A stretch of 64,000 bases of DNA from an uncultured Bacteroides sp. Its GTDB lineage: Bacteria > Bacteroidota > Bacteroidia > Bacteroidales > Bacteroidaceae. The notes under the pieces are model-generated. The model saw nothing but the letters and a program-made list of their open reading frames with translations, made no database searches and was not told where the DNA came from. Positions within the stretch are counted from its first letter, which is position 1; each line of letters begins with the position of its first letter. This document shows positions 17,942 to 27,133 of the stretch, piece after piece. The stretch lies in contig URYL01000002.1 in assembly GCA_900552075.1 (NCBI GenBank), forward strand, positions 1 through 64,000, in the 5' to 3' direction. The position numbers were made by a program, and so were the translations under genes.

Positions 17942-17949
17942 TATCTTTG
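17942..17949 (+). promoter_or_regulatory. -7 element TATCTTTG for the Nudix-TPR-barrel unit
   Basis: TATCTTTG matches TAnnTTTG, 31 bp before the Nudix start. No good -33 TTTG was seen at the expected distance. Confidence 0.55.
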
Positions 17950-17980
17950 TGAGGCTTATTATTTATTAAATTGAAAAACT

Positions 17981-18511
17981 ATGCATCCATTGGAATTGTT
18001 TAAGTTTTGTCCGGTGTGCGGTTCTCCTCATTTTGAGGTGCACAATGAAAAGTCCAAGAAATGTGCGGACTGTGGCTTTGTGTATTATTTTAATTCGAGT
18101 GCGGCTACGGTGGCTTTTATTCTGAACGGAAAAGGTGAACTGCTGGTTTGCCGTCGTGGAAAAGAACCGGCCAAGGGTACGCTGGATTTGTCGGGTGGCT
18201 TTATCGATATGTATGAAACCGGCGAAGAAGGAGTAGCCCGTGAGGTAAAGGAAGAAACGGGACTGGTGGTGACAGAAGCGAAATATCTATTTTCTTTACC
18301 GAATACGTACCTGTACTCAGGTTTCCTGGTACATACGCTCGACCAGTTCTTCTTGTGCAAGGTGGCCGACGACCATCTGGTCAAGGCAATGGATGATGTG
18401 GCCGATGCGTGGTGGATGCCGTTGGAGGAAATTCATCCGGAGGACTTCGGACTGGAGTCGGTGCGTAAAGGAGTGGCACGCTTTTTAGAAGCACATCGGA
18501 ACATAAAATAA
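17981..18511 (+). CDS. Nudix hydrolase with N-terminal zinc ribbon
   Basis: Nudix enzymes cleave nucleoside diphosphates linked to another group. The 176-residue protein begins with a zinc ribbon (Cys10, Cys13, Cys28, Cys31: FCPVCG and KCADCG) and then has a complete Nudix box, GGFIDMYETGEE...REVKEETGL, near residues 67-90. A zinc ribbon before a Nudix domain recalls NADH pyrophosphatase, but the protein is short and the substrate is open. The TPR gene follows after 6 bp, which suggests one transcript, though a functional link is not evident. Confidence 0.92.
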   Translation: MHPLELFKFCPVCGSPHFEVHNEKSKKCADCGFVYYFNSSAATVAFILNGKGELLVCRRGKEPAKGTLDLSGGFIDMYETGEEGVAREVKEETGLVVTEAKYLFSLPNTYLYSGFLVHTLDQFFLCKVADDHLVKAMDDVADAWWMPLEEIHPEDFGLESVRKGVARFLEAHRNIK

Positions 18512-18517
18512 GGAATT

Positions 18518-21500
18518 ATGGGTAAGTATAAAAAATATATCTGGACGGCAGGCCTTTGTTGCGCCTTGCCGCTGGCTGTGTCGGGACAGCAGGTAGAACC
18601 GCTGACCGGGGCCGACCGTTTGTTCAACGAGGGAAGGGAGCTGTTTCTCCGTCAGGATTACGCCGCTGCCCGACAGACCCTTGTCCGTTATACCCGTCAG
18701 GCGGGGGAAAAGGCCTGGGCCGATGAGGTGGATTACATGCTGGCTTGTACGGCGTATGAACTGCGTCTGCCGGGGTGCCGGGATGTCTTGTCTGATTATT
18801 TGGAAGCGCATCCGGAATCGCGTTACCGTAACCGGGTGCAGGCATTGATTGCCGCCAGTTATTTCTCGGAGGACAAGTACCTGGAAACCATCGCCACGCT
18901 GAAGGGATGCGATATTTCCCTCTTGTCGGATGAAGAACGCGATGCCAGTGCCCTGCGAATGGGTACGTCGTATCTGAAAATGGACAAGTGGCAGGATGCC
19001 GCCTTCTGGTTTTCGGTGCTGAAGGATTCAAGCAAGGAGTATCGCAACGATGCGGTGTACAACCTGGCGTACATTGATTATGTGCAGCAAAAGTACGATT
19101 CGGCCTTGCAGGGATTCCGTGAGGTGCAGGACGACCGGAAGTTTCAGAAACTGGCACCTTATTATATAGCCGATATTTACTTGATTCAGAATAATTATGC
19201 TCAGGCCCGCAAGGTGTCGGAAGCCTATCTGGCCTTGTATCCGAATGAGTTGAATGCAGGACAGATGAACCGTATTGCCGGAGAGGCTGCGTACGGGCAG
19301 AAAGCGTATGCGGACGCTATCCAGTCGCTGGAGCGTTATCGTGCGGCAGAAGAGTTGCCGTCGCGGCTGGCCATGTACAAGCTGGGCATGAGCTATTTCA
19401 ATACGGGAGTCTATTCCAAGGCGTTGTCTCGCTTGGGAGAGGCCACGGGGGCTCCGGATGCCTTGGCGCAGAATGCCTACCTGCACATGGGGTTGGCTGC
19501 TTTGCAGTTGAAGGAACGTAACCAGGCGCGTATGGCCTTCGAACAGGCGTCGCGCATGGACTTCGACCGCAGCATTCAGGAACAGGCGTTGTTCAACTAT
19601 GCCCTGTGCATTCACGAAACGTCGTATTCTCCGTTTGCCGAATCAGTGACGGTCTTTGAACGTTTCCTGAACGAATACCCGTCGTCGGTCTATGCCGAGA
19701 AGGTGAACGACTACCTGGTAGAGGTGTACATGAATACCCGCAGTTATGAGGTGGCTTTGCAGTCCATCGACAAGATTACCCATCCGAGTGCCCGTATCCT
19801 GGAGGCCAAGCAGAAACTGTTGTTCCGCATGGGTACGCAGTTGTTTGCACAAGCGGATTATACGGGGGCGCTGGATTATTTTACCCGTTCCTTGCAGCTG
19901 GGACAATACAACCAGAAGACCAAGGCGGATGCGTACTATTGGCGCGGTGAATCGAAGTACCGGCTGGCACGCTATCCGGAGGCTGCCAACGACCTGCGGC
20001 TTTACCTGGAGTTTGCTACCGACAAGAGTTCACAGGAATACGGACTGGCACTTTACTGTTTAGGATACAGTTTGTTCAAGCAGAAACAATATAACTCCGC
20101 ACGCGACTGGTTTGTCCGCTGCGTACAGAACGGACGGGCACAGGAGCCTTCGGTGACGGGCGATGCCTACAATCGTATCGGCGACTGTTATTTCTACGAA
20201 CGCCGCTTTGAAGAGGCCCGTCAGCAATATGCACAGGCAGTGGCCATCGCTCCTTCGCTGGGCGACTATTCCTTGTTTCAGGAAGGTATCGTGAAGGGGT
20301 TGCAGCGGGATTACGCCGGAAAGATTCAGGCGCTTAACAAGCTGATTACGGATTATCCTTCGTCGGCATATCTGGACGACGCCTTGTATGAACAGGGACG
20401 TGCGTTCGTGCAGATGGAGGACAGCGAGAATGCCATCAAGCGGTATTCGTTGCTGGTACAGCGCTATCCAGAAAGTGAACTGTCCCGTCGGGCCGCCAAC
20501 GAAATCGGTCTGCTGTATTACCAGAACGACCGCTACGAAGAGGCGATTGCCGCTTACAAGAAGGTGATTACAAACTACCCGGGCAGTTCAGAAGCGCGGT
20601 TGGCACAGCGCGACTTGAAATCGATTTATGTAGACTTGAACAAGGTGGACGATTACATGGCGTTTGCTTCTGCCATCCCCGGTGGGGCCAAGTTCGATGT
20701 GAGCGAACGGGATTCGCTGACCTATACGGCGGCTGAACGGGCCTATATGCGCGGTGATATTGCCGGAGCCAAGACCAGCCTGACACGTTACTTGCAGTCG
20801 TTCCCGCAGGGAGCTTTCAGCGTGGATGCCGCGTATTATCTGGGCTTGATTGATTACAACCAGAAAGATTATGCATCGGCTGCTACCCGTCTGGAAGAAG
20901 TACTCCGTTATTCAGGCAGCAAGTACGAGGGAGAGGCACTGGCACTTTGTGCCGAGATGGCCTACAACCAGAAAGAATATGCCAAGGCGCTGAACCTGTA
21001 CAAGCGTCTGGCCGATCGCTCTTCGGTACAGGAAGACCGCTTGCAGGCAGAACTGGGGGCTTTGCGAAGTGCTCATGCGCTGGGTGACCGGGCTGAGATC
21101 GTGACCACGGCTTCGGCCTTGCTCAAGCAGACTAAGCTGACGCCGGAGGTGCGGAACGAAGCGTTGTATTTCCGGGCTAAGGCTTTGCAGGCAGAAGGAC
21201 AGAAACAGCAAGCGCTGGCCGATTTCATGGAACTGGCCAAGGATACCCGTACCGTGTATGGGGCAGAGGCCAAGTACTTGGTGGCACAGATTTATTTCGA
21301 CGAGGGAGAAACGGCCAAGGCTGAGAAGGAAGTGCTTGACTATATCGAAGTCAGCACCCCGCATGCTTACTGGCTGGCGAGAAGTTTTGTCCTCCTGTCG
21401 GATGTGTATGTAAAACTGGGCCGCAAGATGGAGGCCAAGCAGTACCTGCTGTCCTTGCAACAGAATTATCAGGCGGACGATGACATTGCCGGAATGATTG

Positions 21501-21535
21501 AAAGCCGTCTGGCCAAACTTAAAAGTGTAAAGTAA
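18518..21535 (+). CDS. Large TPR-repeat protein, probably periplasmic or outer-membrane-associated
   Basis: A 1005-residue protein with a signal peptide (~5-23, ending VSGQQ) followed almost wholly by TPR-like helical hairpins, seen as recurring patterns such as DEALYEQGRAF, AYYLGLIDYNQKDYASAA and ALALCAEMAYNQKEYAKAL. Such repeats hold other proteins. The stop is 1 bp before the next start, and that gene encodes a beta-barrel, so the two probably form an envelope complex (inference). The family appears widely in Bacteroidales without an assigned function as far as I know. Confidence 0.85.
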   Translation: MGKYKKYIWTAGLCCALPLAVSGQQVEPLTGADRLFNEGRELFLRQDYAAARQTLVRYTRQAGEKAWADEVDYMLACTAYELRLPGCRDVLSDYLEAHPESRYRNRVQALIAASYFSEDKYLETIATLKGCDISLLSDEERDASALRMGTSYLKMDKWQDAAFWFSVLKDSSKEYRNDAVYNLAYIDYVQQKYDSALQGFREVQDDRKFQKLAPYYIADIYLIQNNYAQARKVSEAYLALYPNELNAGQMNRIAGEAAYGQKAYADAIQSLERYRAAEELPSRLAMYKLGMSYFNTGVYSKALSRLGEATGAPDALAQNAYLHMGLAALQLKERNQARMAFEQASRMDFDRSIQEQALFNYALCIHETSYSPFAESVTVFERFLNEYPSSVYAEKVNDYLVEVYMNTRSYEVALQSIDKITHPSARILEAKQKLLFRMGTQLFAQADYTGALDYFTRSLQLGQYNQKTKADAYYWRGESKYRLARYPEAANDLRLYLEFATDKSSQEYGLALYCLGYSLFKQKQYNSARDWFVRCVQNGRAQEPSVTGDAYNRIGDCYFYERRFEEARQQYAQAVAIAPSLGDYSLFQEGIVKGLQRDYAGKIQALNKLITDYPSSAYLDDALYEQGRAFVQMEDSENAIKRYSLLVQRYPESELSRRAANEIGLLYYQNDRYEEAIAAYKKVITNYPGSSEARLAQRDLKSIYVDLNKVDDYMAFASAIPGGAKFDVSERDSLTYTAAERAYMRGDIAGAKTSLTRYLQSFPQGAFSVDAAYYLGLIDYNQKDYASAATRLEEVLRYSGSKYEGEALALCAEMAYNQKEYAKALNLYKRLADRSSVQEDRLQAELGALRSAHALGDRAEIVTTASALLKQTKLTPEVRNEALYFRAKALQAEGQKQQALADFMELAKDTRTVYGAEAKYLVAQIYFDEGETAKAEKEVLDYIEVSTPHAYWLARSFVLLSDVYVKLGRKMEAKQYLLSLQQNYQADDDIAGMIESRLAKLKSVK

Positions 21536-21536
21536 G

Positions 21537-23198
21537 ATGAAATACATAAGTACGATATTGATTTGCGCCGGTTTGTGGCCTGTATCCACAATCTGTGCGC
21601 AGAAGGGAGCGGAAAAAGATTCCACTTTGAACCGGACGGTGGTGGTGGAGAATCAGTACAATCCTGAAGTGATGGATGCGTTCAAGGTGAATGTCATGCC
21701 CGAAGTGGAGGAGCCTGCCGCTCCGAAACAGGCCATCCAGTATGCTACAGACCGGCATCCGTTAGGAGCCTGGAAGGTAACGCCGATGGAGGCTATGTCG
21801 AGAGAATGGGCACAGAAGGGAGCCGACCGCGGTTATGTCCGTCTGGCGTATGGCAACCTGAATAATGTGGATTTGAAGGGAAGCTATCTGTGGGATATAT
21901 CTTCCAAGGACCAATTGGGCGTGATGGCTTCCTTGTATGGACGGAACGGAGAGATTCCGCATTTCCTGAGCCCGGATGACTGGAAATCCCGTTTCTACCG
22001 GACGGATGTGTCGTTGGATTACCGGCACGATTTCCGGAGAGTGGCCTTGAAACTGGGAGGGGCTTTTGCTTCGCAGGTGTTCAATTACATGCCGTCTTTG
22101 AATGAGAATGTCGAGACTTGGCCTACTACGCAGCGTTATACGCTGGGAGAAGGATATGTGGGGGTGGTATCCCGCGACAAGGATTTGCCCATTCAGTTTG
22201 GTTTGCAGACGGGCTTGCGGAGTTTCAGTACCCGTTATGATACCTATTACATGCGGCACGGGTCGGAAAACATCGTGCATACCGAGGGATTCATGGCTGG
22301 CAACATCAACGACGAGCAACAAGTAGGTGTGGGATTGGAGATGGACAATTTGATTCACGACGTATCGCAGCAGGACTATACGCTGGTGCAGTTGAATCCG
22401 TATTATACCCTTCAGAATGAAGCCCTGAGGTTACGTCTGGGTGCACATGTGGATTTCCAGACGGCTAATGGCAGCGGACTGAAAGCGGCTCCCGATGTAA
22501 AACTGGAGTATACTTTTGCCGATTCTTATGTAGTGTATGTGAACCTGCTGGGAGGGAGTCGCCTGAATGACTTCCGTCGGCTGAATGATTTCTCTCCTTA
22601 CTGGGTGGTGGCACAGCAGATGAAAACTTCCTATACACCGCTGGATGCCAAACTGGGACTGAAAGCTTCTCCGGTGACAGGCTTGGGCTTCGAGCTTTAT
22701 GGAGGCTATCGCATCACCAAGAATGAACTGTTTGCCGTACCGGGTGGATTTAAAACGGACAAGCAGAATGTGTTCTATACAGGAATCTGGCAGGATAAAG
22801 GAAAAGTGGGTTACGGAGGTGCTTCCGTGAGCTATGCTTATCGTGACTGGGTGGATTTCTCGTTGGGAGGAACCTATTATAACTGGACTGTGACAGAAGG
22901 CAATGAAGGCTTGTTACAGCTCAAACCGCAGGTGAAAGTGGATTTCGGTATCCGTGCGAAAGTAGTCAAGGACTGCCATGCCCTGCTGAGTTATAATTAT
23001 GAACGTCGTCAGAAGATGGGTGAACTGGGGCGTGCCAACGATGTGAATAACTTGTCAGTGGGAGCGGAATATGAATTGTTGAATCGTTTCAACGTGTTTG
23101 CCCGCCTGAACAACCTGCTTAACAAGACGTATGCCACAGAAGCAGGTTATCCGGTGGAAGGCTTTCATTTCATGGCGGGTATCAGCTGCCGTTTCTAA
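21537..23198 (+). CDS. Plug-less TonB-receptor-like outer-membrane beta-barrel
   Basis: The 553-residue protein has a signal peptide (~1-21), a short N-terminal linker with the striking TVVVENQYNPEVMDAFKVN segment, then about 480 residues of alternating amphipathic strands ending in the aromatic HFMAGISCRF. The barrel C-terminus (NNLLNKTYATEAGYPVEG) resembles TonB-dependent receptors, but at this size there is no room for a normal plug. With its upstream TPR partner it is likely a structural or export barrel and not a nutrient receptor (inference). It converges on ribD with only 2 bp between stops and no terminator hairpin. Confidence 0.8.
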   Translation: MKYISTILICAGLWPVSTICAQKGAEKDSTLNRTVVVENQYNPEVMDAFKVNVMPEVEEPAAPKQAIQYATDRHPLGAWKVTPMEAMSREWAQKGADRGYVRLAYGNLNNVDLKGSYLWDISSKDQLGVMASLYGRNGEIPHFLSPDDWKSRFYRTDVSLDYRHDFRRVALKLGGAFASQVFNYMPSLNENVETWPTTQRYTLGEGYVGVVSRDKDLPIQFGLQTGLRSFSTRYDTYYMRHGSENIVHTEGFMAGNINDEQQVGVGLEMDNLIHDVSQQDYTLVQLNPYYTLQNEALRLRLGAHVDFQTANGSGLKAAPDVKLEYTFADSYVVYVNLLGGSRLNDFRRLNDFSPYWVVAQQMKTSYTPLDAKLGLKASPVTGLGFELYGGYRITKNELFAVPGGFKTDKQNVFYTGIWQDKGKVGYGGASVSYAYRDWVDFSLGGTYYNWTVTEGNEGLLQLKPQVKVDFGIRAKVVKDCHALLSYNYERRQKMGELGRANDVNNLSVGAEYELLNRFNVFARLNNLLNKTYATEAGYPVEGFHFMAGISCRF

Positions 23199-23200
23199 AT

Positions 23201-24241
23201 TTATTCTGCGTGGCGGCAGTGCTGCACCAGTGCGCCGTCACGGAAGAAGAAACGGTTTTCCGAGCCGCAGGGAAGGGTAGGAGCCGGGATCCCGTCGTGC
23301 AAGGATACTTGCGCATGTTCGATGAAGGCTTCATCCCATAGTCCTTGTTCCAGGAAAGACTGAAGCGTCTGGCTTCCTCCTTCTACCAATAACGTCTGAA
23401 TTTTACGCTCATAGAGCACCTGCATGATTTGCGGGAGGATATTCTGGCCGAAATCCAGTGTCACATAAGTGAGGTTCTGGGTATCGGCCTTTTCTTTTTC
23501 CGTAAAGACCAGGGTAGGGGTACTGCCGTCGAACAGGTGCAGATGAGGCGGCAAGGTCAGCTGTCGGTCGATGACCAGTCGGAGCGGGTTCTGTCCGTAC
23601 CATTCGCGTACCGTCAGCGATGGATTGTCGAGCAGGGCGGTGCGTCGTCCCACTAGGATGGCCTTCTGTTCCGCCCGCATCTTGTGTACAGCCAAAATAG
23701 ATAATGGAGTAGAAAGGCGTACGGGAGTTCCCTCGTCGCGGCGGACGTCGATGAATCCGTCGGCCGACTGTGCCCATTTCAGGGTGATGTAGGGACGTTT
23801 CTTCACGTTGAACGTGATAAAGGCACGAATCAGTTCCCGGCATTCTTTTTCCAGTACGCCCACCGTGACCTCAATGCCGGCGTCCCGCAGTTTCTGGATA
23901 CCTCTTCCGGCCACCAAAGAGAACGGGTCTACACAGCCCACTACCACCCGGGGAATATCTTTCCGGATGATAAGGTCGGCACAGGGAGGAGTCTTCCCAT
24001 AGTGGGAACACGGTTCTAGACTGACATAAATGGTGGCCTCTTTGAGCAGGCTTTCATCCTTCACCGAAGCAATGGCATTCACTTCGGCATGTCCGTGTCC
24101 GCAGCACACGTGATACCCTTCACCGATGATTTTTCCGTCACGTACAATCACCGCTCCCACCATCGGGTTGGGGGCTGTGTGGCAAATGCCGTTTCTGGCC
24201 AGCTGTATGCAGCGCTGCATATATTTTTCATCTATCGTCAT
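23201..24241 (-). CDS. ribD: Bifunctional riboflavin biosynthesis protein RibD
   Basis: Catalyses the second and third steps of riboflavin synthesis from GTP: deamination and then NADPH reduction of the pyrimidine. The N-terminal deaminase holds the zinc site His51-Ala-Glu53, Cys78 and Cys87 (EPCSHYGKTPPC). The C-terminal reductase (~150-340) has RPYITLKWAQSADG and LLVEGGSQTLQSF. Length 346 is usual. It is a single gene here, without other rib genes, and is divergent from prmC with a 32-bp gap. Confidence 0.96.
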   Translation of the reverse strand: MTIDEKYMQRCIQLARNGICHTAPNPMVGAVIVRDGKIIGEGYHVCCGHGHAEVNAIASVKDESLLKEATIYVSLEPCSHYGKTPPCADLIIRKDIPRVVVGCVDPFSLVAGRGIQKLRDAGIEVTVGVLEKECRELIRAFITFNVKKRPYITLKWAQSADGFIDVRRDEGTPVRLSTPLSILAVHKMRAEQKAILVGRRTALLDNPSLTVREWYGQNPLRLVIDRQLTLPPHLHLFDGSTPTLVFTEKEKADTQNLTYVTLDFGQNILPQIMQVLYERKIQTLLVEGGSQTLQSFLEQGLWDEAFIEHAQVSLHDGIPAPTLPCGSENRFFFRDGALVQHCRHAE

Positions 24242-24260
24242 AATCTTCGTTTTTTATCGT

Positions 24261-24268
24261 TACTTTTG
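24261..24268 (+). promoter_or_regulatory. -7 element TACTTTTG immediately before prmC
   Basis: TACTTTTG matches TAnnTTTG and ends 5 bp before the ATG at 24274. Transcription from it would begin at or very near the start codon, giving a leaderless or almost leaderless mRNA. Confidence 0.5.
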
Positions 24269-24273
24269 CAATC

Positions 24274-25116
24274 ATGCATCCGGTTTATCTACATATCAAA
24301 AAAGAATTGAGTCCCTTTTACGGAGAAGGGGAGGCATCGGCCATGGCGAAATGGATTTCGTCGGACATCCTGCATCTTTCCACGATGGAACTTTATACAG
24401 GCAAAGATATGAATTTTTCCACGAAAGCGTGGAAGGAGGTGGAGGATATTCTTGGCCGCCTGAAACAACGGGAACCTCTTCAATATATTCTGCAGGAAGC
24501 ACCTTTCTGCGGCTTGTCTTTTCATGTGGAAAAAGGTGTGCTTATTCCGCGTCCTGAGACCGAGGAACTGGTGGAATGGATGGTCTCTGATTATCAGAAA
24601 GCCGGAAAGGTACGTATCCTTGACATCGGAACGGGGAGCGGTTGTATTCCGGTGGCACTGGCAGAAAGACTGCCGGAGGCCGAGGTGGCTTCGTGTGACG
24701 TGTCGGCTGAGGCCTTGAAGGTGGCCGCCGTCAATGTAAAGCGGTATGGCGACAAAGTGACCTTGTTTCAGGCCGACATCCTGCAAGATGAATTGCCCGA
24801 TTGCCAAGTAGACGTGCTGGTGAGCAATCCACCTTATATTACCGACAGCGAGCGGAAAGACATGGAGGCGAATGTGCTCGACTGGGAACCGGAGCTGGCG
24901 TTGTTTGTACCCGATACGGACCCGTTGCGTTTTTACCGGCGGATTGCTCAAAAAGGACTCGACTGGCTGACGGAAGGCGGGGCATTGTATTTTGAAATCA
25001 ACAGGGCCTACGGGGCAGAAACTGTCCGGATGCTGGAAGCGTGTGGGTATCGCGACATTACGTTGCGGAAAGATTTGTCAGGAAACGACCGGATGATAAA
25101 AGCGGTGAGACCATGA
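24274..25116 (+). CDS. prmC: Release-factor glutamine N5-methyltransferase PrmC
   Basis: Methylates the Gln of the GGQ motif in peptide-chain release factors, using SAM. The 280-residue protein has the N-terminal helical domain (REPLQYILQEAPFCG), SAM motif I LDIGTGSGCIPVAL (~116-128) and the substrate-binding NPPY at 185-188. The next gene, recX, starts inside the stop codon (ATGA overlap), so translation is coupled. See the promoter entry at 24261 for the nearly absent leader. Confidence 0.96.
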   Translation: MHPVYLHIKKELSPFYGEGEASAMAKWISSDILHLSTMELYTGKDMNFSTKAWKEVEDILGRLKQREPLQYILQEAPFCGLSFHVEKGVLIPRPETEELVEWMVSDYQKAGKVRILDIGTGSGCIPVALAERLPEAEVASCDVSAEALKVAAVNVKRYGDKVTLFQADILQDELPDCQVDVLVSNPPYITDSERKDMEANVLDWEPELALFVPDTDPLRFYRRIAQKGLDWLTEGGALYFEINRAYGAETVRMLEACGYRDITLRKDLSGNDRMIKAVRP

Positions 25117-25592
25117 GAGAATTAAGTGAAGCAGAGATAAAAAGCAAGGCTGAGGCCTATTGTTCGGCAGTGGAACGCTGTCCGTCGGAAGTGGAAGAAA
25201 AAATCCGTAAATGGGGGGCTTCGGAGGAGGTCACGGCCCAGATAATGGCCCATCTGCATCGGGAACGTTACTTGGATGCGGCCCGTTTCTGCCGTTTCTA
25301 TGTGCGCGACAAGTATCGTTTCAATCAGTGGGGGCGTATGAAGATTGCCCAAATGCTCCGCATGAAAGGTTTGTCGGATGGAGACATACAGAGCGGCCTG
25401 GAAGAAATCGATACCGAAGAGTACGACGGCATCCTGAAAAAGCTCTTGAAGCAGAAGATGAAAAGCATCAAGGCCGCCAACGACTATGAGCGGAGCATGA
25501 AGTTGATTCGTTTTGCCATGGGGCGGGGCTTTACGCTGGAAGAGATACGCCGTTACGTCAACCAACTGGACCCGGATGAGGATTTTGACTGA
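25113..25592 (+). CDS. recX: Regulatory protein RecX
   Basis: RecX limits RecA filament growth. The 159-residue protein is made of three-helix modules with ARFCRFYVRDKYRFNQWGRMKIAQMLRMKG in the middle as the family signature region (cited positions ~58-87). The start ATG overlaps the prmC stop as ATGA; the upstream extension of the frame lies inside prmC and was dropped. comF begins inside its last codons. recA is not in the window. Confidence 0.9.
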   Translation: MRELSEAEIKSKAEAYCSAVERCPSEVEEKIRKWGASEEVTAQIMAHLHRERYLDAARFCRFYVRDKYRFNQWGRMKIAQMLRMKGLSDGDIQSGLEEIDTEEYDGILKKLLKQKMKSIKAANDYERSMKLIRFAMGRGFTLEEIRRYVNQLDPDEDFD

Positions 25593-26265
25593 CATACGCG
25601 ATTTCTTCTTTCCCAGGTTGTGCATGGCCTGCGGGAAAAAGTTGCTGGTTTCGGAGCAAGTGCTTTGTTGTGACTGCTTGTCGCAGCTGCCTTTCACCCA
25701 TTTGGGGAATACACCCGGCAATGAAATGGAAAAGATTTTCTGGGGACGTTTCCCCATTGTGCGGGCTTCTTCCTTGTTGTGGTACTCCCGTGGAGGAAAA
25801 GTGGCACATATTCTGGCAGGCATGAAATACTACGGGCGTCGGCAGGTGTGCCGACACATGGGAGAGGTACTGGCTCTCGAACTACAGTCTTCCGGATTCT
25901 TTGCAGGCGTGGATTATCTGTTGCCGGTACCTTTGCATCCGGACCGCCTGCGTACCCGAGGGTATAACCAAAGTCTGTTGCTGGCGGAGGGCATTTCCCG
26001 GGTAACTGGCATTCCAGTGTGTGATGGCGTCCTTCGGCGGGTGCGTAACAACCAGACACAGACTCATAAATCGGCCTGGGAACGGCAGGAAAACGCCTCC
26101 CATCTGTTTCAGCTGACTGGCGACACCCGCCTGCTGGAAGGAAAACATGTGATGCTGGTGGATGACGTATTGACAACTGGTGCCACACTCACCTCTTGTG
26201 CGGAGGTTTTGTCAGAAATACAAGAAATTCATCTCAGTATTGTTACATTGGCGTGGACGAAATAG
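25576..26265 (+). CDS. ComF family phosphoribosyltransferase-like protein
   Basis: A 229-residue protein with a four-Cys zinc finger at the N-terminus (CMACG and CCDC) and a type I PRT domain whose PRPP loop reads MLVDDVLTTGATL near residue 193. ComF takes part in DNA uptake in naturally competent species; in Bacteroidota its role is unknown. The start at 25576 (MRILTDIRD) overlaps the end of recX by 17 bp; the longer frame from 25513 lies inside recX. Confidence 0.88.
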   Translation: MRILTDIRDFFFPRLCMACGKKLLVSEQVLCCDCLSQLPFTHLGNTPGNEMEKIFWGRFPIVRASSLLWYSRGGKVAHILAGMKYYGRRQVCRHMGEVLALELQSSGFFAGVDYLLPVPLHPDRLRTRGYNQSLLLAEGISRVTGIPVCDGVLRRVRNNQTQTHKSAWERQENASHLFQLTGDTRLLEGKHVMLVDDVLTTGATLTSCAEVLSEIQEIHLSIVTLAWTK

Positions 26266-26304
26266 CACATTCTGACACCTTTTAAAAATTTTAATACCCT
26301 TAAA

Positions 26305-26336
26305 TTTTCTATTCCCGATGTATTTCCATAATTTTG
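26305..26336 (+). promoter_or_regulatory. Promoter of pyrE (-33 TTTT, -7 TAATTTTG)
   Basis: TAATTTTG at 26329-26336 fits TAnnTTTG, with TTTT at 26305-26308 and a 20-bp spacer. The pyrE ATG is 31 bp further on. Confidence 0.6.
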
Positions 26337-26367
26337 CAAAAACATTTATCAGAGAATTAAAAAAGTT

Positions 26368-27003
26368 ATGAAAGCTTTGGAAAGATTATTTGCAGAAAAG
26401 TTGCTGAAGGTGAAGGCTGTGAAGATTCAGCCGGCTAACCCGTTTACTTGGGCTTCAGGTTGGAAATCACCGATTTATTGTGACAATCGTAAGACCTTGT
26501 CATATCCTGCACTTCGTAACTTCGTTAAGTTGGAGATTTGTCGTGTTATTCTGGAAAAGTTCGGTGAAGTTGACGCCATTGCCGGGGTCGCTACGGGTGC
26601 TATCGCACAAGGTGCTTTGGTGGCAGAGGAGTTGAACTTGCCGTTTGTATATGTTCGTTCAAGCCCGAAAGATCATGGCTTGGAAAATTTGATTGAAGGT
26701 GAGTTGCGTCCGGGTATGAAAGTGGTTGTAGTAGAAGACCTGATTTCAACCGGTGGAAGCAGCTTGAAGGCAGTCGATGCCATCCGTCGTGACGGTTGCG
26801 AAGTAATCGGTATGGTAGCTTCCTTCACTTATGGTTTCGATGTATCGGTAGAAGCATTCAAGAAAGCAAAAGTAGAACTGGTTACTTTGACCAACTACAA
26901 TGCCGTGTTGGATGCTGCCTTGAAAACTGATTACATCAATGAAGAAGACATCCCCGTGCTGCAGGCATGGAGAGAAGATCCTTCTCACTGGACTGGAAAA
27001 TAA
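26368..27003 (+). CDS. pyrE: Orotate phosphoribosyltransferase
   Basis: Converts orotate plus PRPP to OMP in pyrimidine synthesis. The 211-residue protein has the substrate segment WASGWKSPIYCDNRKTL near residue 28 and the PRPP loop VVVVEDLISTGGSSL near 112. Codon choice is plainer and less G+C-rich than in comF upstream, as in highly expressed genes of this window (rplQ). It has its own promoter and terminator. Confidence 0.97.
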   Translation: MKALERLFAEKLLKVKAVKIQPANPFTWASGWKSPIYCDNRKTLSYPALRNFVKLEICRVILEKFGEVDAIAGVATGAIAQGALVAEELNLPFVYVRSSPKDHGLENLIEGELRPGMKVVVVEDLISTGGSSLKAVDAIRRDGCEVIGMVASFTYGFDVSVEAFKKAKVELVTLTNYNAVLDAALKTDYINEEDIPVLQAWREDPSHWTGK

Positions 27004-27047
27004 AAGATTCTGTAATTAGGAAAGCAGTCTCGGATTGTAAATAGGAG

Positions 27048-27094
27048 ATGTCATCCTGAGCGAGTCCACTCTGCTCAAGATGACATTTTTTTTG
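27048..27094 (+). terminator. Terminator after pyrE
   Basis: The arms ATGTCATCCTGAGC and GCTCAAGATGACAT pair with one mismatch around an 11-nt loop and are followed by eight T. The GTCATCCTGAGC core resembles REP-like palindromes I remember from several Bacteroidota genomes (unverified). Confidence 0.85.
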
Positions 27095-27133
27095 CGATGC
27101 CGCGAACGGTTTTCCTCGAAGATTAAAAACAAC

